Shown here piece after piece: positions 1-5,457 of a stretch of 7,297 nucleotides of DNA. A program made the translations under genes and the position numbers. The number at the start of each line of letters is the position of its first letter. The stretch's first letter is position 1. The notes under the pieces are model-generated. The model had not been told where the DNA came from and made no database searches. It saw only the letters and a list, made by a program, of their open reading frames with translations. Origin of the DNA: Nanobdellota archaeon (GTDB lineage: Archaea; Nanobdellota; Nanobdellia; Woesearchaeales; GW2011-AR9); assembly GCA_030695685.1 (NCBI GenBank), contig JAUYPT010000094.1, positions 1-7,297 on the forward strand. The letters run 5' to 3'.

Positions 1-1429
1 AATAAGCATTATACAATCCTCGCATGCGGGGATGGTGAGCAGCAGCAATGATCTTATCAGCCCAGGGCTGATTATTTTCAAAGCCTCCCGTGGCAACAAG
101 ATGATGGCCGCCTTCGTACGCGAGCAAGCGCACGCCTTTCTGCTGCGCATACTGCGCTGCATCTTTCATGATCAAGAGTGTTTCCCCATACAGATTTTGT
201 TCCGCAAGATCCAAAAGCTGATCAACAGTAATAGAATCCATCTGCCCGCTCTGCTGAATAGTGCTGGTAACACCACCGCCAAAATAGGGCGCAATGGAAA
301 GAGCATCTGCCGTCTGGCCGACGAGAGTTAGTCCTTGGAAGATAGGATTAAACATCGATGCCGTCCAGCCGTTATAACCGCTTTGAGAAGCAACAACACG
401 AACTAACCTGCTGTCATCTGTTAATTCCTGTTGAAAGAGAGTAAAGATTTGTCCCGATCGTTTTCCCTGCCACATTCTGCCGCTGCGATAAATATCACAG
501 CCTCCGGCGCCGTCATCAACTCTGGTTTGCGGATCAGCACAGCCCTGCTGCTGAACATAGGCGTTCTGAATGAAAATATTATTCCAGACTTCATTGGAAA
601 ATTCGACATAGATATCTAAATTAGAATTAAGATTAGCATTGACATAGCTGGCAAAATTACGGACATAGTCATCGCTGGCAAGATGAGATATGGTAAACCA
701 GGGAGATTTATCTGCCGTATTGGCCAGCGCAACAAGATGTTCTATGGCCATTCCCGCGCGGGTGTTCTGCGTATTTTCATCTGGCAACGTCCGGTCATTC
801 CAAGTTATCTGCGGCTCACTTAAAGAATAACAGCATGCTCCCCGATTCGTATTCATGACATTCATCAAACGAATCGTGCTTGTATTTCCCATCCGCTGCA
901 GGAAGGGAGGATAAAAAGGTTTTGCCTGGTAGATATTCTCATAGCCGGGCATGATTATTCTCATCTTACGGACAGGATTATTAACATTTGACCGCGTAAT
1001 GGCGATGTACGTACCTTCATTCGGCTGAATAGTGATTATAATTCGCCCTGGCTGCTGGCTGACAACAGCCGCATCACCAGAAAATTGAACATCACCATCA
1101 CCATCATAGAGGACAGTATATTGTCCGGCAGGATATACCAATGATTTCTGATTTTCACCGCCATCCAGGATCAGTGTTCGGACAAGTGTAATGCTACCCT
1201 GCGGAATCTGTGTCGGATAGCCATCTGCTCGCCGCTGTAATCCCGATGCAAAAATCCAATTTTGATCCACCCAATCTCTTGATTGTTTCATCACATCAAC
1301 AAAAATTAATTGAGAGGACGTATCGCTGATAAAATCAAGATTATAACCTATGGGAGTAATAGCAGAAACGAACGGGAGAGATAAAAGTAGAAAAAAGATG
1401 ACACTAAACACCCTCTTTTGTCTTTCCAC
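1..1429 (-). CDS. Secreted TIM-barrel glycoside hydrolase-like protein, partial (C-terminus beyond left edge)
   Basis: My minus-strand translation gives 476 codons without a stop, running off base 1. Numbered from GTG 1429, residues 1-23 look like a signal peptide: charged MERQKR, a hydrophobic FFLLLSLPF core, then FVSA/ITP. The mature part resembles bacterial secreted proteins often annotated as cellulose-binding, which have a glycosidase (clan GH-A-like) TIM barrel. Shared landmarks are VMKQSRDW (46-53), YPAGQYTVLYDG (99-110), NPVRKMRIIMPG (151-162), HLASDDYVRNFA (249-260), YVEFSNEVWN (274-283) and LAYEGGHHL. E280 in SNEVW fits the acid/base glutamate and E439 in YEGG fits the nucleophile. 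The likely role is cleaving or binding an extracellular polysaccharide; the substrate is unknown. The start is uncertain: in-frame GTGs lie at 1456, 1441, 1429 and 1409, with a TAG upstream, and no good ribosome binding site distinguishes them. The bacterial resemblance suggests horizontal transfer. The ORF is certain, the fold likely, the activity inferred. Confidence 0.8.
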   Translation of the reverse strand, partial: MERQKRVFSVIFFLLLSLPFVSAITPIGYNLDFISDTSSQLIFVDVMKQSRDWVDQNWIFASGLQRRADGYPTQIPQGSITLVRTLILDGGENQKSLVYPAGQYTVLYDGDGDVQFSGDAAVVSQQPGRIIITIQPNEGTYIAITRSNVNNPVRKMRIIMPGYENIYQAKPFYPPFLQRMGNTSTIRLMNVMNTNRGACCYSLSEPQITWNDRTLPDENTQNTRAGMAIEHLVALANTADKSPWFTISHLASDDYVRNFASYVNANLNSNLDIYVEFSNEVWNNIFIQNAYVQQQGCADPQTRVDDGAGGCDIYRSGRMWQGKRSGQIFTLFQQELTDDSRLVRVVASQSGYNGWTASMFNPIFQGLTLVGQTADALSIAPYFGGGVTSTIQQSGQMDSITVDQLLDLAEQNLYGETLLIMKDAAQYAQQKGVRLLAYEGGHHLVATGGFENNQPWADKIIAAAHHPRMRGLYNAY

Positions 1430-1513
1430 AGCCTTCAGCACACTTGTAGCCGACACAACGAAGAACTACAATATCTACATTTTATCCCTCTTGACATAAT
1501 GATTATGTTAGAA

Positions 1514-1521
1514 TATATAAA
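1514..1521 (-). promoter_or_regulatory. TATA-like box for the glycosidase-like gene
   Basis: Read on the minus strand this is TTTATATA, a good archaeal TATA box. Initiation about 26 nt downstream would be near 1491, giving a leader of 35-60 nt before the candidate GTG starts. A weaker alternative, GATAAAAT on the minus strand (1478-1485), lies 25-26 nt before GTG 1456 and would suit a leaderless start there. Between the two boxes is a small inverted repeat, ACATAA-TGA-TTATGT (1494-1508), which could be an operator. Confidence 0.4.
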
Positions 1522-1526
1522 CTTTG

Positions 1527-1534
1527 TATATATA
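1527..1534 (+). promoter_or_regulatory. TATA-like box upstream of the structured intergenic region
   Basis: TATATATA sits inside a 10-bp palindrome (GTATATATAC, 1526-1535). If used on the plus strand, transcription would begin near 1557, about 18 nt before the first arm of the folded element at 1575. The symmetry means it could also serve the minus strand. No coding sequence lies within 250 bases downstream, so a plus-strand transcript from here would be mainly non-coding. Confidence 0.35.
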
Positions 1535-1741
1535 CTATTTAGTGGTATCGTCAAAAAAGGAATTATACTTAGTTATAGTAAACGACAAAATTAAAGCATC
1601 ATAAAAATGCGTGAAACCGTCTTACCCCGTCCTAAAGGAACGGGGTTTGAAAAAAGACGGTTTCTAAACTACGCATTTTTAGGAGCGGAAAAATGATAAT
1701 ATCATTTTTTGTATAACAACCTTGTCGTTTACTATTTAGTG
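1533..1741. repeat. Pair of 12-bp direct repeats (TACTATTTAGTG)
   Basis: TACTATTTAGTG occurs exactly at 1533-1544 and again at 1730-1741, 197 bases apart. The second copy overlaps the right arm of the outer inverted repeat and the left arm of the following hairpin. The pair could be a target-site duplication around an inserted element, or a sequence shared by two promoters or RNA ends. The sequence just inside the repeats is not an obvious terminal inverted repeat, so insertion is not demonstrated. Confidence 0.5.
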
Positions 1742-1779
1742 AGCGACTGGATTTAATGCTTTACTTCTGTCGCTCACTA
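1575..1779 (+). ncRNA. Candidate structured non-coding RNA (three-way junction plus hairpin)
   Basis: Five perfect or near-perfect inverted repeats are stacked here. The outer stem is 14 bp (1575-1588 with 1722-1735). Inside it is a long composite hairpin of three stems: 10 bp (1603-1612 with 1671-1680), 11 bp (1613-1623 with 1654-1664) and 7 bp (1624-1630 with 1640-1646). The 7-bp stem is capped by a short CC/GG extension. One-sided bulges lie at 1647-1653 and 1665-1670. A second internal hairpin is AT-rich (1689-1698 with 1700-1709). After the outer stem comes an 11-bp hairpin (1737-1747 with 1769-1779). Its loop, ATGCTTTA (1756-1763), is complementary over 8 nt to TAAAGCAT in the junction strand (1592-1599), allowing a pseudoknot. 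I see no tRNA, SRP RNA, RNase P or C/D-box signature. The strand is assumed; a miniature transposable element is the main alternative. The composite hairpin begins one base after the junction strand, so the fold is compact. Confidence 0.45.
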
Positions 1780-1785
1780 TTATGT

Positions 1786-1801
1786 AGAAAAACTTATAAA
1801 A
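1786..1801 (+). promoter_or_regulatory. BRE/TATA promoter of the pfdA-ftsY operon
   Basis: A purine-rich GAAAAA (BRE-like, near 1787) is followed by TTATAAAA (1794-1801). The TATA centre is about 26 nt before ATG 1824, the usual archaeal distance from TATA box to transcription start. The mRNA should therefore begin at or within a few bases of the start codon, which is leaderless. This agrees with the lack of a well-placed ribosome binding site before ATG 1824. Confidence 0.65.
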
Positions 1802-1823
1802 CAGGAGTGTCATCACCACGAGT

Positions 1824-2027
1824 ATGAATTTAACCAACGACGAAAAGGCAGTTGTAAAAATACTGATCGAGAAAGAGCTGGAACACGTTACCAAGGACGG
1901 AGATAAATTAGTCATTGTCAATGCTCCATTTATCACAAAATTGATAGGGGATGACCCAGACTTGCCGTTCCTCAAAAGCTTAAAACTATACCAGAAATTC
2001 TTGCAGAACCTGCACCAGAAGCTGTAA
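1824..2027 (+). CDS. Small conserved-looking protein of unknown function (67 aa)
   Basis: I do not recognise this family. It is a 67-residue, soluble-looking protein with no signal peptide or membrane segment. An N-terminal charged helix (about 4-23, NDEKAVVKILIEKELEHV) is followed by a short strand-like stretch (KLVIVNAPF, 28-36), an acidic turn (GDDPDLP, 42-48) and a C-terminal basic helix (49-67). It is the first gene of the operon, probably leaderless, and its TAA is 1 nt before the prefoldin alpha ATG, so the two are very likely translationally coupled. In many archaea the gene before pfdA encodes the ribosomal protein LX/L20A; this one shares the position and approximate size, but I see no convincing similarity to LX. 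The tight coupling supports it being a real gene. Confidence 0.75.
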   Translation: MNLTNDEKAVVKILIEKELEHVTKDGDKLVIVNAPFITKLIGDDPDLPFLKSLKLYQKFLQNLHQKL

Positions 2028-2028
2028 C

Positions 2029-2445
2029 ATGACGAGGAACGACGACGACATACAGCAGAAGTATATGCAGTTTCAGACCCTACAGCAGCAGATGCAGCAG
2101 ATTGTAGAACACATCGAGCTTCTCCAGCAGCAAAATATGGAGTTGGACATTTCTCAAAACGCATTGCAAGAACTGGCAAAAACAGAGTTGAATACGGAAA
2201 TTTTAGCGCCAATTGCCGACGGCATTTTCTTTAAAGGAAATCTGAAAGACAATCAGAAACTTATTGTTAATGTCGGTTCTAACACCACAGTTGAAAAAAC
2301 AATCCCAGAAACAATCCAATTATTACAAAAACACCAGCAGGAAATTATTGCCAGGGTTTCGGAAGCAGAAAAAATAGTGCAGCAGATGCAGTCACAGGCA
2401 ATGAAGATTTATGAGGATATCGAAAAAAATGTTCAGCAAGCTTAA
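2029..2445 (+). CDS. pfdA: Prefoldin subunit alpha
   Basis: Archaeal prefoldin is a hexamer of two alpha and four beta subunits. It captures unfolded proteins in the cytosol and passes them to the thermosome (group II chaperonin). This 138-aa product has the alpha-subunit plan: an N-terminal coiled coil rich in Gln (about 5-50), a central beta-hairpin region with the family-typical PIADGIFFKG (61-70) and KLIVNVGSNTTVEK (77-90), then a C-terminal coiled coil (about 93-135). Length is normal for the family. The start follows the previous stop by one base, with only a weak purine stretch upstream, so translation probably depends on coupling. The 3' end overlaps ftsY by 17 nt. Glutamine content in both coils is high (for example QQQ at 19-21 and 33-35). 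Assignment is secure. Confidence 0.93.
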   Translation: MTRNDDDIQQKYMQFQTLQQQMQQIVEHIELLQQQNMELDISQNALQELAKTELNTEILAPIADGIFFKGNLKDNQKLIVNVGSNTTVEKTIPETIQLLQKHQQEIIARVSEAEKIVQQMQSQAMKIYEDIEKNVQQA

Positions 2446-3730
2446 GGAGAAATTAAAAGAATCGCTTTCCATCTTTTCCAGAAAAGCGGAAACTGAAGCG
2501 GTTGAATCTACGGTAGATAAAGTTCCACTACAAGAAGAAAAACATTCCAAACAACAACAAAAAGAGAAAAAAAAGGAAACAAAGGATAAGAGTAAGAAAG
2601 CAGGAAAAAAGAAAGAACAGACAACAATAACACCAAAAATAGAGATTGAGGAAACGATAGAAGAACTCAAATCTTCAGAACCAATAGCAGCAGCAGAAAA
2701 AGAAAGTTTTTTCAGCCGCATCAAAAAATCATGGTCCAAGAAAGAAGAAACAGAAGCAATAGAAGTTGAAGTCAAAGAAGCAAAAAAAGAAGAAGTAGAA
2801 AAGATACCTGAGGAAAAAGAAGACAAAATCATTCCTCCAGAAGAAACGGAAAAAAAAGGCTTTTTTACCAAAATTAAGGAAACGATAACTACCAAGACCA
2901 TTTCAGAAGAAAAGTTTCAGGATCTCTTCTGGGATTTAGAATTAGTATTATTAGAAAGCAATGTGTCTGTAGAAGTCATTGAAAAAATAAAAATTGATTT
3001 AAAAAAAGAATTGGTGAATAAGCCACTGCCAAGAGATGTTTCCACGGCAATTAAAAACACGCTCCAAAAAACATTAACAGAAATTCTCTCCTTTGAAAAA
3101 CCTGATCTCATCAATAATATTACACAAAAAAAGAAGAAGCCGTACGTCATTGCTTTCTTCGGCATTAATGGCGCCGGCAAAACAACATCGATTGCCAAAC
3201 TAACTCATTATTTACAGAAAAACAAGCTTTCGGTAGTCCTGGCAGCGAGCGATACCTTTCGGGCTGCCGCTATCCAGCAGCTGGAGGAGCATGCTGCCAT
3301 ATTAAAAGTGAAGATGATTAAACACGACTACGGCGCGGATGCTGCTGCGGTTGCCTTTGATGCCATTAAATATGCGGAAAAAAATAATCATGATGTTGTC
3401 CTTATCGATACTGCCGGCAGACTTCATTCCAATACAAATCTCATGGCAGAACTGGAAAAAATTATCCGCATCGCCAAGCCGGACTTAAAATTATTTGTTG
3501 GAGAAAGCATTACCGGAAACGATTGTATCGAGCAGGCGCAGAAATTTAATGACTTAGTTCATGTTGACGGCACCATTTTAACCAAAGCGGACATCGATGA
3601 AAAAGGCGGTGCTCCATTGTCTATCGCTTACACCATTAAAAAGCCTATTTTCTTCCTGGGAATGGGGCAGAAATATGAAGATTTTGAAGTCTTTGAGAAA
3701 GAAGTTATCTTAAAGAGGTTAGGATTTTAA
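2429..3730 (+). CDS. ftsY: Signal recognition particle receptor FtsY (SRP-GTPase)
   Basis: FtsY docks ribosome-SRP complexes at the membrane by forming a GTP-dependent heterodimer with SRP54. From ATG 2429 the protein is 433 aa. This start is preferred over ATG 2411 because the product begins MFSKLKEKLKE, as expected, and GAGG lies 12 nt upstream. Residues 1-150 form a very Lys/Glu-rich A domain, followed by the N domain (about 156-235) and the GTPase G domain. G motifs are complete: G1 GINGAGKTT (245-253), G2 DTFRAAA (275-281), G3 DTAGR (327-331), G4 TKAD (385-388) and G5 GMGQ (411-414). The IBD, KGGAPLS, follows G4. The A domain is long for an archaeal FtsY and carries three similar amphipathic segments (2-12, 94-105, 145-156), probably membrane-binding. 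The gene overlaps pfdA by 17 nt. Assignment is secure. Confidence 0.96.
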   Translation: MFSKLKEKLKESLSIFSRKAETEAVESTVDKVPLQEEKHSKQQQKEKKKETKDKSKKAGKKKEQTTITPKIEIEETIEELKSSEPIAAAEKESFFSRIKKSWSKKEETEAIEVEVKEAKKEEVEKIPEEKEDKIIPPEETEKKGFFTKIKETITTKTISEEKFQDLFWDLELVLLESNVSVEVIEKIKIDLKKELVNKPLPRDVSTAIKNTLQKTLTEILSFEKPDLINNITQKKKKPYVIAFFGINGAGKTTSIAKLTHYLQKNKLSVVLAASDTFRAAAIQQLEEHAAILKVKMIKHDYGADAAAVAFDAIKYAEKNNHDVVLIDTAGRLHSNTNLMAELEKIIRIAKPDLKLFVGESITGNDCIEQAQKFNDLVHVDGTILTKADIDEKGGAPLSIAYTIKKPIFFLGMGQKYEDFEVFEKEVILKRLGF

Positions 3731-3738
3731 GGATGGTA

Positions 3739-3750
3739 ATTTTAAATTAT
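3739..3750 (+). promoter_or_regulatory. Possible internal TATA box before the 111-aa gene
   Basis: ATTTTAAATTAT lies just after ftsY. Initiation about 26 nt downstream would fall near 3770, leaving a leader of about 27 nt containing two ribosome-binding-like sites. Read-through from the ftsY operon is equally possible because the gap is only 66 nt. Confidence 0.3.
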
Positions 3751-3770
3751 GTAGGTTCAGACACAATAAA

Positions 3771-3791
3771 AGGAGGTTTTAGTAATCGAGG
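3771..3791 (+). promoter_or_regulatory. Tandem ribosome-binding-like sites before the 111-aa gene
   Basis: AGGAGG (3771-3776) is a near-perfect anti-16S match, but it is 20 nt from ATG 3797 and no ATG, GTG or TTG follows it at a suitable distance in the gene's frame. A second, weaker GAGG (3788-3791) lies 5 nt before the ATG and fits normal spacing. The near site is therefore taken as the one that decides the start; the role of the strong distal site is unclear. Confidence 0.45.
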
Positions 3792-3796
3792 ATAAA

Positions 3797-4132
3797 ATGG
3801 GAGAATACAAAAGAGTGGAAATTCAAGATTTGCAAAAAATTGATTTTAACAATACGTTGATAGAAGTTCTGGGTTATGTTCCAAAAGCACGGTTTTATTC
3901 TTCAAAATTCGCTGATGGTTATATACTCAGCCCACAGTCAGGGAGAGTAGATTTTTACAGCCTTAATGAAGAGACAATAGCGCGCATCAAAGATGCTTAT
4001 CAGAATCTGCGTTGCGTTATTTTTCAAGGCAGAGGGATAGGCCAAAAACTACAGATTGAGGAAGTTATTTCCCAGGATGAAAACAAACCTTCCCTGAACA
4101 AAAAAAATGGAATTTCTCCTATTGAGGACTAA
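3797..4132 (+). CDS. Hypothetical protein (111 aa)
   Basis: I do not recognise this family. The product has no signal peptide or membrane helix. The core (about 5-92) alternates short hydrophobic strands with turns: TLIEVLGYVPKARFY (20-34), GYILSP (41-46), VDFYSL (51-56), a helix with EETIARIKDAYQNL (58-71), then CVIFQG (73-78) and LQIEEVI (85-91). This is compatible with a small beta-barrel such as an OB-like fold, but that is a guess from the pattern. The last 20 residues are polar and probably disordered. ATG 3797 has GAGG 5 nt upstream. The gene sits between ftsY (66 nt upstream) and the MtaB-like gene (43 nt downstream), with no functional link evident. Confidence 0.7.
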   Translation: MGEYKRVEIQDLQKIDFNNTLIEVLGYVPKARFYSSKFADGYILSPQSGRVDFYSLNEETIARIKDAYQNLRCVIFQGRGIGQKLQIEEVISQDENKPSLNKKNGISPIED

Positions 4133-4142
4133 AACCCCATAA

Positions 4143-4152
4143 ATTTTAAAAA
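4143..4152 (+). promoter_or_regulatory. TATA-like box before the MtaB-like gene
   Basis: ATTTTAAAAA is centred 27-29 nt before ATG 4176, and no ribosome binding site is seen before that ATG. The spacing fits a leaderless or nearly leaderless transcript starting at the MtaB-like gene and probably continuing into the 219-aa gene. Confidence 0.45.
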
Positions 4153-4175
4153 TCAACGGGCTTCAAAACAGCGTT

Positions 4176-5441
4176 ATGACCAGTATCTACTTTTTAATCC
4201 AAAATAATGCCGCTATTGCTGACATCGAACAGATGGCTGGACTGTTGAAAGAGGCGCACTTTGAAGTTGTAGATACCCTTGAACAAGGAGATATCATTAT
4301 CATCAATTCCTGTACCATAGAATCGCCATCAGTAGCGTTCTTTTTTAATCTTGTCGACGAGACAAAAAGAAAATATCCTTATAAGATAATCATTGCCTCC
4401 GGATGTATCCCACAGGCGTATCCTGAAAAGTTACCCACTATTTCTATCATCGGGACAAAACAAATCCAGAACATCGTTCAAGTTGTTGAAGAGAGCTTGA
4501 ATGAGAATATAGTGCACCTCCTGGGAACGGACGAAATGCCGCCGTTAAACCTGCCGAAAGTACGGCAAAATCCCATCCTTGAAATTATCCCCATCGGCCG
4601 CAGCAGCACGAATGCCTGTGCCTCATGTAAAACAACAGCAGCACGAGGGAAATTAAAATCGTATCCAGTTGAAGAAATCGTCAGCGTTGCCGAGAAGGCA
4701 GTTCATGATGGTGTCAAAGAGATCTGGCTTAGCAGTCCGAATACAATGTGTTACGGGTTTGATCTCGGAACAACTGTCGCAGAGCTGCTGAAGGAATTGT
4801 TTGCCATTCCCGGGAAATTCAAAATTAGATTGGATAGAGGCAGTCCAGCACAGATGCTTACAATAAAAGACCAATTGATTCCTCTCTTACGTCATGAAAA
4901 GATGTTCCGGTTTATTCATCTGCCGGCGCAGTCCGGAAGCAACGAGATTTTGAAAAAATTGCGGAAAGGGTATACAAAAGAGCAATTCTTATCGCTGATT
5001 ACAGAGCTGAAAGAAAAAGTTCCAAAAATAACTATTGCAACGGACATTGTTGTTGGTTTTCCGGAGGAAAACGATAATCACTATTGGGAAACGTTAAATC
5101 TTGTACGGGCAATAACACCTGACATTATGACTATCATTCCCTTTTTAGCGCAGTCAAAAACATCATCTAAAATGGAGCCGCTGCCGCCGGAAGTAATTAA
5201 CCATCGCTCTAAAGTTCTGAATGACATTTATCATAACATCTCTAATCTCTGCAATGAACAATGGATTGGCTGGCAGGGAGAGATTATTATTACTGAAAAA
5301 GGAAATGAATCGGGTTATTGGATTGGCCGCAATCTATCGTATAAGCCAATAATAATCCAGGGTAATTTCAGATTAGGAGACACTGTTACTGTCAGAATTA
5401 CCAAATCATCTGTTTTTGAATTGCGAGGAGAAGTACTGTAG
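4176..5441 (+). CDS. MtaB-like radical-SAM methylthiotransferase with incomplete Fe-S cysteine sets
   Basis: The product (421 aa) has the three domains of the archaeal/eukaryotic MtaB (CDKAL1) family, which converts t6A to ms2t6A at position 37 of tRNAs. These are an N-terminal UPF0004 domain (about 1-110), a radical-SAM barrel (about 135-350) and a C-terminal TRAM RNA-binding domain (about 360-421, with WIGRNLSYKP). Matching landmarks are ADIEQMAGLL, INSCT (C46), ASGCIPQ (C77), ARGKL, EIWLSS, HLPAQSGS and TDIVVGFP. Normal members have three cysteines in the UPF0004 domain; here the first is Asn (N10). The radical-SAM C-x3-C-x2-C reads S144-x3-C148-x2-C151, so its first cysteine is Ser. The usual GFPGE is GFPEE, and the usual RFSPRPGT-like segment is FLAQSKT. 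Normal catalysis is doubtful; it may be a degenerate or repurposed paralogue. The reading frame is intact. Family assignment is firm, function is not. Confidence 0.88.
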   Translation: MTSIYFLIQNNAAIADIEQMAGLLKEAHFEVVDTLEQGDIIIINSCTIESPSVAFFFNLVDETKRKYPYKIIIASGCIPQAYPEKLPTISIIGTKQIQNIVQVVEESLNENIVHLLGTDEMPPLNLPKVRQNPILEIIPIGRSSTNACASCKTTAARGKLKSYPVEEIVSVAEKAVHDGVKEIWLSSPNTMCYGFDLGTTVAELLKELFAIPGKFKIRLDRGSPAQMLTIKDQLIPLLRHEKMFRFIHLPAQSGSNEILKKLRKGYTKEQFLSLITELKEKVPKITIATDIVVGFPEENDNHYWETLNLVRAITPDIMTIIPFLAQSKTSSKMEPLPPEVINHRSKVLNDIYHNISNLCNEQWIGWQGEIIITEKGNESGYWIGRNLSYKPIIIQGNFRLGDTVTVRITKSSVFELRGEVL

Positions 5442-5447
5442 AGTCAT

Positions 5448-5452
5448 AGGAG
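5448..5452 (+). promoter_or_regulatory. Ribosome binding site deciding the start of the 219-aa gene
   Basis: AGGAG lies 5 nt before ATG 5458. It favours this start over the in-frame ATG 5416, which lies inside the MtaB-like gene and has no such site. This gives a 16-nt gap between the two genes rather than a 26-nt overlap. Confidence 0.65.
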
Positions 5453-5457
5453 AACGC

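Noticed and set aside
32..331. 99-aa plus-strand open frame, and others up to base 619
   Set aside because: They are antisense to the uninterrupted 476-codon minus-strand glycosidase-like frame, which has clear protein motifs.
1603..1680. Simple transcription terminator
   Set aside because: The long composite hairpin is followed by AGGAGCGG after a short T-run and is enclosed by a further 14-bp stem, which is more structure than a terminator needs. A terminator role for the later T-run at 1705-1710 remains possible.
1575..1735. SRP RNA, because ftsY is nearby
   Set aside because: The conserved helix 8 pattern with its GGAA-type tetraloop and asymmetric loop is not present, and the stems do not follow the SRP RNA plan.
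1533..1741. CRISPR-like array
   Set aside because: There are only two 12-bp copies 197 bases apart, with no regular spacing or cas genes.
1736..2212. 158-aa minus-strand open frame
   Set aside because: It lies antisense to the 67-aa gene and pfdA, has low-complexity Ser/Cys-rich composition and no family signature; it is a shadow of the coding strand.
2392..2901. 169-aa minus-strand open frame with hydrophobic, Ser/Phe-rich stretches
   Set aside because: It is the complement of the Lys/Glu-rich FtsY A domain, whose GAA/AAA codons read as Ser/Phe on the other strand, so the apparent membrane segments are artefacts.
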